From NCBI GenBank assembly GCA_002305165.1, contig DBQI01000062.1, forward strand, positions 1 to 64,000: DNA of 64,000 nucleotides. The letters are read 5' to 3'. A program made the translations under genes and the position numbers. Positions 51,590 through 59,108 of the stretch are shown here, one piece after another; position 1 is the stretch's first letter, and each line of letters starts with the position of its first letter. The notes under the pieces were generated by a model. It saw nothing but the letters and a program-made list of their open reading frames with translations. It ran no database searches and was not told where the DNA came from. Source of the stretch: Armatimonadetes bacterium UBA1398. Lineage in GTDB: Bacteria; Armatimonadota; Zipacnadia; UBA1398.

Positions 51590-53944
51590 CTAGCCCAGCA
51601 GCTTCGGCAGCGCGTCGGACCAAAGTCGGTAGGCGTCGGGAACGGCCTTCCGGAGGACCGGCCGCCCTCCGTCAAGCACGGTAAGCGTCCCTGAGTCATC
51701 GAGGGTCCCGAGCCGCACGAGAGCGATTCCTTCCATGATCCGCTCGAAGTCGGCTTCGGCGCCCGCCTGCACCTCGGCGACGAAGCGTCCGTTGGACTCC
51801 GAGAAGAGCTTGACGTCGATCCGCGACGCCGTGCCGGGCAGGCGGGTGACGTCCGCGGTGAGTCCCAGGTCCCTCGCCCCGAAGAGCATCTCCAGCAGGG
51901 CGACGCTCAGGCCGCCCTCCGCGAGATCGTGACAGGCGCGAACGAGCTCCTTGTCCATCGCCTCCAGCAGGGCGTCCATCTTTCGGCGGAAGGACGACGG
52001 ATCGACCAAGGGAACCCGGGTGGCCCCGACATCGCCCAGCAGCCGCGCGTACTCCGAGCCAGCCAGTTCGTCATGGGTCTGGCCTATGAGATACACGGGG
52101 TTGCCCGATGCCTTGAAATCCATGGTGACGGTCTTGCGCACATCCTCGACTATGCCGAGCATGAGGATCGCGGGCGTGGGCGGGATGGACCCGGTGGGGC
52201 CTTCGTTGTAGAGGCTAACGTTCCCGCTCACGGCGGGGACTCCGAGAGCGTTCGCCAGATGGTACATGCCGTCTGTGGCGGCCTTGAACTCACCCAGGCG
52301 ATCGGGATCCTCGGGATTGCCGAAGTTGAGGTTGTCGGCCCACGCGTGGGGCCGTCCCCCGACGGCGATGACGTTACGCATCGACTCCTCGAGCGCCGAC
52401 ATCGCGCCCCAGTAGGCGTCGATCTCGCAGAAGTAGGGGTTCACATCGGAGGCCATCGCGAGTCCTCGATTTGACTCGCGGAGCGGCTTGAGCACGGCCG
52501 CGTCGCCGGGGCCCGGGTGGAGGTACTCGCCCTGGAGAGGCCCCGCCACCGTTGCTCCCCGGACGATGGTGTCGTACTGCTGCACGATCCATGCCATGCT
52601 GGCTACGTTCGGTGAGGCGAGGATCTGATCCAGGGCCGCCTGTGGCTCGATAGCGGACTCGGGCAACGGCGTGCCCACGTGCTCCCGCACTCGATAGGGC
52701 CGGTTGTAGCGGACCGCTCCCGTGTAGAACTCGAGGTCCAGATCGGCGACGGCGACTCCCTTGTAGCGGAGCTTCATCCGCCGCGTGTCGGTGACCGTGC
52801 CGATGGCGTTGGCCTCCACGTCCCACGCGGCGAAGATGGAGAGGACGCGCTCCACCTTCTCGGGTGGCACGACGAGCATCATGCGCTCCTGGGACTCGGA
52901 GACCCAGATCTCCCAGGCGGCCATGTCCGCGACCTTCAGGGGCACACGGTCCAGGTCTAGGTCGGCGCCATTCCCGCCATCGAAGGCAAGCTCGCCGCTG
53001 CAGCTCGAGAGGCCGCCGCCGCCCAGATCCTTGAAGCCGGTGACGAGGTCCTCGTCGATACACTGGAGGCAGGCGTGGATGAGGGGCTCCTTGGTGACGG
53101 CATCCCCCATCTGCACGGCCGAGCGCCCGACCTCCTCGCTGTCCTCGGAGATCACCTGGCTGGCCAAGCCGCTCACGCCATGGATGCCGTCCCGCCCGGT
53201 GCGGCCGCCGGCGAGGACGAACACGTCGCCGACATTCTCCGCACGGCTGCGGATGATCCGATCCTTGCGGACCATCCCGATGCAGGACACGTTCACCAGG
53301 CAGTTGGAGACGTACCCGGGGTGGAAGCCGACCATCCCGCCCACCGTGGGAATCCCCACCTGGTTGCCGTAGTCGCGGACGCCGGCGACCACGTTGCGGA
53401 ACAGGTAGAGGGGATGCTTGATGCCGGCAGGCACCTGGTCGTACGGATGGTCGAGCGGCCCGAAGAAGAGGGAGTCGAGGAGAGCGATGGGCTGGGCTCC
53501 CATGCACACGACATCGCGCAGGATGCCGCCCACCCCCGTCTCGGCGCCGCCCACAGGGTCCAGGGCCGAGGGGTGGTTGTGGGATTCCATGGCCACCACG
53601 TAGGCCCAGTCGTCATCGAAGGTCACCAGGCCCGCGTCCTCCTGGATGACCAGCAGGTTCTGCGGGGCCTCGACTCGGAAGATGCTCGACTGGAGGATGG
53701 GCCAACTGGACTTGTAGCTGCAGTGCTCCGACCACGCCTGAGCCGTGGCCTCCAGCTCGACATCCGTGGGGTTGCGCCCCTCGGAGGCGAAGTGGTCCCG
53801 GAGCATCCCCATTTCCTCGGCGCTCAGCGCCAGGTTCCGCTCCTGGGAGAGCTCCAGCAGCTCGTCGGCCGTGGCGTCCAGGACCTTGATCCGGTAGAAG
53901 GGGAAGGGGGCGTCGATGCGCTCGTACAGGTGGTCGGTTCCCAT
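51590..53944 (-). CDS. purL: Phosphoribosylformylglycinamidine synthase, large subunit
   Basis: A 784-residue PurL of the small, multi-subunit kind. It makes formylglycinamidine ribonucleotide from FGAR, ATP and ammonia in the purine pathway. EATAQAWSEHCSYKSSWPIL, AMESHNHPSALDPVGGAETG, GGRTGRDGIHG and DLGGGGLSSCSGEL are typical. Being small, it needs PurS and the glutaminase PurQ; PurS lies directly upstream (9-base gap) but no purQ is found in the window. It continues to the transferase at 51571. Confidence 0.95.
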   Translation of the reverse strand: MGTDHLYERIDAPFPFYRIKVLDATADELLELSQERNLALSAEEMGMLRDHFASEGRNPTDVELEATAQAWSEHCSYKSSWPILQSSIFRVEAPQNLLVIQEDAGLVTFDDDWAYVVAMESHNHPSALDPVGGAETGVGGILRDVVCMGAQPIALLDSLFFGPLDHPYDQVPAGIKHPLYLFRNVVAGVRDYGNQVGIPTVGGMVGFHPGYVSNCLVNVSCIGMVRKDRIIRSRAENVGDVFVLAGGRTGRDGIHGVSGLASQVISEDSEEVGRSAVQMGDAVTKEPLIHACLQCIDEDLVTGFKDLGGGGLSSCSGELAFDGGNGADLDLDRVPLKVADMAAWEIWVSESQERMMLVVPPEKVERVLSIFAAWDVEANAIGTVTDTRRMKLRYKGVAVADLDLEFYTGAVRYNRPYRVREHVGTPLPESAIEPQAALDQILASPNVASMAWIVQQYDTIVRGATVAGPLQGEYLHPGPGDAAVLKPLRESNRGLAMASDVNPYFCEIDAYWGAMSALEESMRNVIAVGGRPHAWADNLNFGNPEDPDRLGEFKAATDGMYHLANALGVPAVSGNVSLYNEGPTGSIPPTPAILMLGIVEDVRKTVTMDFKASGNPVYLIGQTHDELAGSEYARLLGDVGATRVPLVDPSSFRRKMDALLEAMDKELVRACHDLAEGGLSVALLEMLFGARDLGLTADVTRLPGTASRIDVKLFSESNGRFVAEVQAGAEADFERIMEGIALVRLGTLDDSGTLTVLDGGRPVLRKAVPDAYRLWSDALPKLLG

Positions 53945-53953
53945 GGCTGCCCC

Positions 53954-54214
53954 CTACCGAGCCTCTCCACTCGCGTCGACGGTGATGGTGTAGTCATGAA
54001 CGACTGGGTTGGCGAGGAGCCGTCGGCACGCTTCCTCGGCGACCGCCGTCGCAGCCTCCGTGGAGTCGGCATCGATGGAGAGGACGAAGGTCTTGACCGA
54101 CTTCACCGACTGGGTGGCGATCCCCAGCAGCTCGAGGGACTTCTGGACGTTCTTCCCCTCCGCGTCGAGAACACCGGGCTTGAAGCTCACAGCGACATGC
54201 ACGGGATAGACCAC
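53954..54214 (-). CDS. purS: Phosphoribosylformylglycinamidine synthase subunit PurS
   Basis: An 86-residue PurS, the size usual for the family, from GTG 54214. VYPVHVAVSFKPGVLDAEG and LLGIATQSVKSVKTFVLSID are family landmarks. GGAGG at 54226-54222 on the minus strand lies seven bases before this GTG. The upstream ATG at 54253 overlaps a TATAAT at 54257-54252, so transcription would start after it; the longer form is rejected. PurS bridges PurL and PurQ in the complex. Confidence 0.88.
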   Translation of the reverse strand: MVYPVHVAVSFKPGVLDAEGKNVQKSLELLGIATQSVKSVKTFVLSIDADSTEAATAVAEEACRRLLANPVVHDYTITVDASGEAR

Positions 54215-54221
54215 GGTCAGG

Positions 54222-54257
54222 CCTCCGGTCTGTGGGGTGGGATAGGCCGGCATTATA
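54222..54257 (-). promoter_or_regulatory. Promoter and ribosome site deciding the purS start
   Basis: On the minus strand a perfect TATAAT (54257-54252) overlaps ATG 54253 and precedes the GGAGG site (54226-54222). Transcription would begin near 54245, inside the longer ORF, so the GTG at 54214 must be the start. No good -35 box is seen. Confidence 0.6.
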
Positions 54258-54353
54258 GCGCCCTTGGCCCGCAGGGGCTAGGGCTCGGGTCGGTGGGCGC
54301 CGCCGTGGTCCTGGACACGGTCTCACCGCCCCGGTAACCTCCCGCCTTCTGGA

Positions 54354-55244
54354 ATGGAGCCGAATCGAGCCGTGCCGTCCGCCACACGAGGTCGCCATGC
54401 GTTCATCGCCCTTCTCCTGCTGGCAGTTACAGCGGTATGGGGATGGACCTTCGTCATCGTGAAGGACGCGGTAAGCAACTACGGGGTCATGGCCTTTCTG
54501 GCCCTGCGCTTCGGCCTGGCCGCCCTGGTCATGGCGCCCTTCGCCAGACGCCTGGACCGCGGCGCTTGGCGGACGGGTCTGGGCATTGGCCTGGTCCTCG
54601 GGATCAGCTACATCCTTCAGACCGTCGGCATCCGCCATACCACGGCCACGAACTCGGGCCTCATAACAGGTCTGTTCGTCGTGTTCGCGCCCCTTTGGAA
54701 CCACGTGATCTATGGGGTTCGGAGTCGAGCGGTCACATGGTGCCAAGTGGGGGTGAGCCTCGTTGGCCTCATGCTACTCACGGGAGGGGTGGCAGGCGAG
54801 TTCTCGGTGGGCGACCTGCTCACCCTGGGATGCGCCATCACCTTCGGACTTCACATCGCGCTACTGGACCGCCATTCGCGGGAGCATGACCCCGGCAGCT
54901 TGGCCTTCGTCCAGCTCCTCGCTTCCGCAGCGCTGTTTATCCTCGTCTGGCCCTTGAGTGAGCCCCTGGTCCTGCCCGCCGCAGGGTCCGTCTGGGCGGC
55001 CATCATCCTCTGCGGCATCGTCGCGACGGCTGTCGGGTTCACGGCCCAGACACTCGCTCAGCGCACCCTGCCGGCGGTCCGAACGGCGCTGATTCTGTCG
55101 ATGGAGCCGGTATGGGCGGCGTTTTTCGGGTGGGCGCTCGCGGGGGACCACCTGGGCCCCCCGCAGTATCTCGGCGCCGTGCTGATGGTGGCGGCGGCCG
55201 CCACGGCGAACGTGTGGCAGCCAACGGTCAGCCGGGAGGCGTAA
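54354..55244 (+). CDS. DMT-family transporter (EamA)
   Basis: A 296-residue protein with about ten hydrophobic helices in two EamA repeats: LLLAVTAVWGWTFVIVKDAV starts the first half and LLTLGCAITFGLHIALLD the second. The GISYILQTVGIRHTTATNSG region is typical of this drug/metabolite exporter group. It probably exports an amino acid, sugar or metabolite; the substrate is unknown. It starts divergently from purS and converges with the gene at 55253. ATG 54354 has only a weak ribosome site. Confidence 0.85.
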   Translation: MEPNRAVPSATRGRHAFIALLLLAVTAVWGWTFVIVKDAVSNYGVMAFLALRFGLAALVMAPFARRLDRGAWRTGLGIGLVLGISYILQTVGIRHTTATNSGLITGLFVVFAPLWNHVIYGVRSRAVTWCQVGVSLVGLMLLTGGVAGEFSVGDLLTLGCAITFGLHIALLDRHSREHDPGSLAFVQLLASAALFILVWPLSEPLVLPAAGSVWAAIILCGIVATAVGFTAQTLAQRTLPAVRTALILSMEPVWAAFFGWALAGDHLGPPQYLGAVLMVAAAATANVWQPTVSREA

Positions 55245-55252
55245 CCGCCGCG

Positions 55253-56953
55253 CTACTTGCTGTAGGCCCGCTTGAGGACCGCTGACACCTCGGGGCGGGT
55301 GAACTCCTCGGGCAGGTCCTCGCCGGCGGAGAGAAGCTCGCGCACCTTGGTCCCCGAAAGGAAGACCCGCTCCTCCGTGGAGGATGGGCTCGTCTTCTGG
55401 GACGCCATGCCCTTAGTCCGCAGGCAGTAGAAAGCGTGGTCGAAGAACAGCGGCGTGATTCCGATCTCCTGTGGGTCGTACTCCTCGAAGATCAGGTGGG
55501 CGTCGAAGGTGCCGTAGTAGTTGCCCACTCCGGCATGGTCGCGGCCCACGATGAAGTGGGTGCAGCCGTAGTTCTTCCGCATGATCGCATGGAAGATGGC
55601 CTCCTTCGGGCCCGCGTAGCGCATGGCCGTAGGCAGGACCCGGAGGAGCACCCGATCGCGCGGGAAGTAGTTGTCGATCAGGGCCTCATAGCAGTCCATC
55701 CGCACCTCGGCGGGGATGTCATCGGACTTGGTGTCGCCCACGATGGGGTGGATCATCAGCCCGTCGCACATCTCAAGGGCGCATTTCTGAAGATACTCAT
55801 GGGCACGGTGGATGGGGTTCCGTGTCTGGAAGGCCACGATCCGCTTCCACCCGCGCTCACGGAAGGTGGCGCGCGTCTCCCTCGGGTCGGCCCAGTTGGC
55901 CTCGAAGGGTGAGCGGTCGCAGCGGCGGAGCACCGTGATGGAGCCGCCAACCAGGGTGTTGCTCTCGGCGTAAATCCGCGCCACGCCCGGATGGGCGGCG
56001 TCGGTAGTGCGGTAGACCTGAGCCGCCTCACGTTGAGCATCACGCCGGAACACGTCGGTCACGTCGATGGTGGCGAGGATGTTGCCGGCGTCGTCGACGA
56101 TGGCCGCCTTCCCGCCTGTCTCGACCTTGGCTTGGCCGAGGTCGCAAGTGATGGGCACCGTCCAGGGCAGGCCCTTGGCGAGCCGCCCGGTCTCCACGAC
56201 GGCCTGGTAGTCCGCCTCGCCCATGAAGCCCGTCAGGGGGCTGAATGCGCCCACGCCGATCATCTCGATGTCGCGAGCGATGACCGGATTCGCCACGATG
56301 CGCGGCAGCCCCGCGGCCTCGGCGAGCAGGGCCTCGACCTGGTCCGCCGGCGCCAGCCGGTCCACCAGGAAGCCCCCGTGGGGGGCGATGGGGCCGAGTA
56401 GCCCCTCCTCCGAAGGCACACAGCCTCGGGCTTCCAGCTCGCGCAGGACCTTGCCCATGCTCTCGTCGACGGTCTCCGCCTGGGTATGGCAGACGACTTC
56501 GGGCCGGTCCGGTGGCTCGTATGGGTCATCGACCCCGGTGAACTCCTTGATCTCGCCGGCGCGGGCCTTGGCCCACATGCCCTTGACGTCGCGCTTCTCA
56601 CAGACCTCGGCGGGCGTGGCGACGTAGACCTCAATGAACTCGGAACCATCGCCCTCGACGAGCGCGCGCGCTTCGGCCCGGATGGCCCGGTAGGGTGAGA
56701 TGGCCGCCGTGACGGCGCCCCCGCCGTTGCGGGCGATGAGGTTCGCCACGAAGGCGATCCGGCGGATGTTGATGTCCCGGTCCTCTTTTGAGAAGCCCAA
56801 CCCCTTGGAGAGGTTGGTGCGCACCACGTCACCATCCAGGATCTCGATGCGGACGCCTCGCCGCTCCAACTCGACTTCGAGCGCTTCGGCGATGGTGCTC
56901 TTTCCCGAGCAGGGCAGCCCCGTGAACCAGACTACGAATCCTCGCTTTGCCAT
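55253..56953 (-). CDS. Bifunctional APS kinase / ATP sulfurylase
   Basis: A 566-residue fusion. Residues 1-180 are an APS kinase: P-loop GLPCSGKST, LDGDVVRTNLSKGLGFSKED, ISPYRAIRAEAR. Residues 190-566 are an ATP sulfurylase: QTRNPIHRAHEYLQK (ATP site), LPTAMRYAGPKEA and GRDHAGVGNYYG. It converts sulfate and ATP to APS and then to PAPS. The kinase-first order is that of animal PAPS synthases and is opposite to Aquifex. It lies 48 bases after an alkaline-phosphatase-superfamily gene and may be co-transcribed. PAPS could feed sulfation of surface glycans or assimilation. Confidence 0.92.
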   Translation of the reverse strand: MAKRGFVVWFTGLPCSGKSTIAEALEVELERRGVRIEILDGDVVRTNLSKGLGFSKEDRDINIRRIAFVANLIARNGGGAVTAAISPYRAIRAEARALVEGDGSEFIEVYVATPAEVCEKRDVKGMWAKARAGEIKEFTGVDDPYEPPDRPEVVCHTQAETVDESMGKVLRELEARGCVPSEEGLLGPIAPHGGFLVDRLAPADQVEALLAEAAGLPRIVANPVIARDIEMIGVGAFSPLTGFMGEADYQAVVETGRLAKGLPWTVPITCDLGQAKVETGGKAAIVDDAGNILATIDVTDVFRRDAQREAAQVYRTTDAAHPGVARIYAESNTLVGGSITVLRRCDRSPFEANWADPRETRATFRERGWKRIVAFQTRNPIHRAHEYLQKCALEMCDGLMIHPIVGDTKSDDIPAEVRMDCYEALIDNYFPRDRVLLRVLPTAMRYAGPKEAIFHAIMRKNYGCTHFIVGRDHAGVGNYYGTFDAHLIFEEYDPQEIGITPLFFDHAFYCLRTKGMASQKTSPSSTEERVFLSGTKVRELLSAGEDLPEEFTRPEVSAVLKRAYSK

Positions 56954-57001
56954 GTCGCTTACTGCTCCTCAGCTGTGTCGGACGGGCAGATCGGGGCCCG
57001 T

Positions 57002-58399
57002 CTATAGGAGTGGCTCGCCAATCATGTCCTTCGGTACTGGCAGGCCGAAGTGCCTCAGAACGGTCGGCGCGACATCATACAGGGTGGCGCCGCGCACCTC
57101 ACCCCTACCTTCCGAGCCCGGTCCTGCCAGCACGAACAGCCCCTCCTGGGCGTGGTTCGCGTCATCGGGGCCCGTGTCGTTCTCGAAGATGTGCAGGCGG
57201 CCGCCCGTGAGGGTGCCGGCGGAACGCCAATCCAGATCCCCGAAGTAGGTGATGAGATCCGGCGGGATGTTGTTCACCTGCCGGTAGATCTCCTCGGGCT
57301 TGAAGACCCGGGTGCCGATGGGCCGCCCCTGGTCGTCCCCCAGAGCTTCCAGCTCTCCCTTGATGCGGTCACGGAAGCTCTCGTACTCCTCTGGGGGTAT
57401 CAGTCCCTCAGGCTCCCGACCCTCCACATTGAGCATGATCCGTCCGTAGTAGCCGCCATCGCCCCAAGCACGCGTCCGGGCGAAGTCGATGATCTCCGGC
57501 GAGACCTTGGTACCCGCCTCACGAGGGGCATCGGGCTTGAGGGCGAGGTAGCCGCGCTGGATGAGCCACTCGTTGACGGCTATCCCGCCGACCATCGTCT
57601 TCGCGCCGTGGTCGGAGCAGACCAGGATGGCGTCCTCGTCCGACGTCAGTTCCAGCAGGGAGCCTATCTCGCCGTCAAGGAACCGGTGGTAGTCAGCGAT
57701 CACGGACGAGAAGACCCCATCGGGCTCGTACAGCCGGTGGTCGGGGCTGCAGTATCGCCAGAAGGCATGGTAGAGCCGGTCTGGGCCCATCTCCACGACC
57801 TGCATGAAGTCCCAGTCCTTGGTCTTCATCATGTGGCGGAATGCGCGGAAGTGCTCGGCCGTCATGTCGTAGATCTGCTGCAGCAGTGACTGCTTGTCGT
57901 CGGTGCGGAAGTCGCGCACATCGACCTGGTAGTTGGGCGCGGCGGCAAGGAGCTCGTCCCGGAAGCTCTTGGGGTAGCAGAAGTCCGCGTTCGTATCGGG
58001 GGCGAGGAAGCCCGAGCACAACCAGCCGTTCAGGCGCTTCGGGGGAAAGGTCATGGGCACGGCCATGACCAGGCTCTTCAGGCCGCGCAGGCCGAGGAGA
58101 TCCCATACCGTGGGCTCCTTGACGGAGAGCGAGGTGCCTATGCCGAGCCCCGTGTAGCTATAGTCCTTGCGGTTGCGGAAGCCATAGAGCCCGAGGGTTC
58201 CCGGATCCTTGCTGGTCGCCATGCACATCCAGGCGGGGCATGTTATGGCGGGAATCGAGCTCGTCAGACGGCCGTAGCAGCCACGGCCCATGAGGGATCG
58301 GATGTGCTTCAGGTCGTCGCCAGCGGGGGAATCGAGTATCAGCTGGGGCGTGGCGCAATCCAGACCTAGGACCAGGAAGCGACCCCTGCGCCGCGCCAT
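57002..58399 (-). CDS. Alkaline-phosphatase-superfamily phosphodiesterase-like enzyme
   Basis: A 465-residue member of the type I phosphodiesterase/nucleotide pyrophosphatase group. LVLGLDCATPQL provides the first metal Asp, the CPAWMCMATSKDPGTLGLYG stretch carries the presumed Thr or Ser nucleophile region, and LVCSDHGAKT gives further metal ligands. These proteins hydrolyse phosphodiesters, phosphates or sulfates. Lacking a signal peptide, it should be cytoplasmic. ATG 58399 with GGAGGG nine bases upstream is used. The following gene is the APS kinase/sulfurylase fusion, so a role in nucleotide (PAP/PAPS) or sulfate chemistry is plausible, but only by context. Confidence 0.8.
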   Translation of the reverse strand: MARRRGRFLVLGLDCATPQLILDSPAGDDLKHIRSLMGRGCYGRLTSSIPAITCPAWMCMATSKDPGTLGLYGFRNRKDYSYTGLGIGTSLSVKEPTVWDLLGLRGLKSLVMAVPMTFPPKRLNGWLCSGFLAPDTNADFCYPKSFRDELLAAAPNYQVDVRDFRTDDKQSLLQQIYDMTAEHFRAFRHMMKTKDWDFMQVVEMGPDRLYHAFWRYCSPDHRLYEPDGVFSSVIADYHRFLDGEIGSLLELTSDEDAILVCSDHGAKTMVGGIAVNEWLIQRGYLALKPDAPREAGTKVSPEIIDFARTRAWGDGGYYGRIMLNVEGREPEGLIPPEEYESFRDRIKGELEALGDDQGRPIGTRVFKPEEIYRQVNNIPPDLITYFGDLDWRSAGTLTGGRLHIFENDTGPDDANHAQEGLFVLAGPGSEGRGEVRGATLYDVAPTVLRHFGLPVPKDMIGEPLL

Positions 58400-58528
58400 C
58401 GATGTCAACCCTCCGTAAGGTCCGGTTCCGCTGCCTGCCACCCGGTGGACCACTTCGCGAGGATAGCACTCCTATAGGAGTGTGTCGAGGGCACCTTCCC
58501 GAGGGCGTCTGATTCGAGGAGATTCACC

Positions 58529-58557
58529 TTGACATCTGTGATGCTGCCTTCTATCTT
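58529..58557 (+). promoter_or_regulatory. Sigma70-like promoter of the RiPP-like gene
   Basis: A perfect -35 (TTGACA, 58529-58534), a 17-base spacer and TATCTT (58552-58557) make the best vegetative promoter seen in the window. Transcription would start near 58564 and run through a hairpin-rich leader of about 270 bases to ATG 58838. Confidence 0.7.
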
Positions 58558-58563
58558 CACCTT

Positions 58564-58760
58564 GTCTTGGTGTCATCGCCCCAGGCGGGGCGCGTCGTAG
58601 GGCCCGTTGCCGATGGCGCGGGCATTCCTGGGCTCGGTGAGACTTCAGCCGCACGGCGTCCAGTCTCACCCCGTGAGGTTACCTGCCTATTCTTTCAGCC
58701 GTAGGGGCCGGAGGCTTTGCCGCTACGGTGACCTATGTAGGCGGCGGTACCGGTTCGCGA
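58564..58760 (+). ncRNA. Structured leader RNA, unclassified
   Basis: At least five stems occur in a row: CGCCCC/GGGGCG (58577-58592); GCCCG/CGGGC with inner GCC/GGC (58602-58623); GGTGAGAC/GTCTCACC (58636-58670) with inner GCCG/CGGC; and AGGTTA/TGACCT enclosing CCGTAG/CTACGG (about 58677-58734). The density of perfect stems is higher than in other spacers here. It may be a riboswitch, an attenuator or an independent small RNA. No known class was recognised. Confidence 0.5.
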
Positions 58761-58837
58761 CGCATGGTACCCGATCATTCCGGTGGTCCGCATGGGCTGA
58801 CCCGTTGGTCCATCGGTTCGGGAGAAGTGGGAGACCC

Positions 58838-59017
58838 ATGGAGCGCGAGAGAGAGAAGGCGACTCACCGCAAGACATTCGTGACCCCGGAGCTGACGCGC
58901 TTCGGGCAGGAGTCACCGTTAGCAAGGAACGTATCCTCCGACCGCAGGAACCGCCCCAGCGTGCCCTTCGGCGGCTCGGTGGGCTCTACGGGCGGCAACG
59001 AGGCGCGTGTAGAGTAG
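58838..59017 (+). CDS. Putative RiPP precursor peptide (lasso-type leader motif)
   Basis: A 59-residue peptide. Residues 14-23, FVTPELTRFG, match the YxxPxLxxxG motif (here F for Y) by which RRE domains of lasso and related RiPP systems bind leader peptides; an acidic/basic N-terminus precedes it. The C-terminal part (about 34-59) is Gly, Ser, Asn and Arg rich, with VPFGGSVGSTGGNEARVE. The Thr before the core, typical for lasso peptides, is not evident, so the class is open. ATG 58838 follows GTGGGAG. No RRE, protease, cyclase or transporter is nearby, so it is an orphan. It could also be an unrelated small protein. Confidence 0.55.
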   Translation: MEREREKATHRKTFVTPELTRFGQESPLARNVSSDRRNRPSVPFGGSVGSTGGNEARVE

Positions 59018-59108
59018 CTCCGCTCACAGGCGGAGCCAGCCAAGGTGCTGTGCTCCGGGCGTCGAACCCTCCCCATGCCGTTTCCCGCTGTGGCATGGAG
59101 GTGGCGCT

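Noticed and set aside
58694..58735. Resemblance of the minus strand (GCAAAGCCTCCGGCC) to the second half of a c-di-GMP-I riboswitch
   Set aside because: The first half (GGCAAACC with GAAA loop) is absent, the bases instead pair in the CCGTAG/CTACGG hairpin, and the best promoter points in the other direction.
58607..58837. A long upstream extension of the RiPP-like gene
   Set aside because: The extension would be translated from the hairpin-rich leader, is Arg-rich and has no ribosome site, whereas ATG 58838 does.
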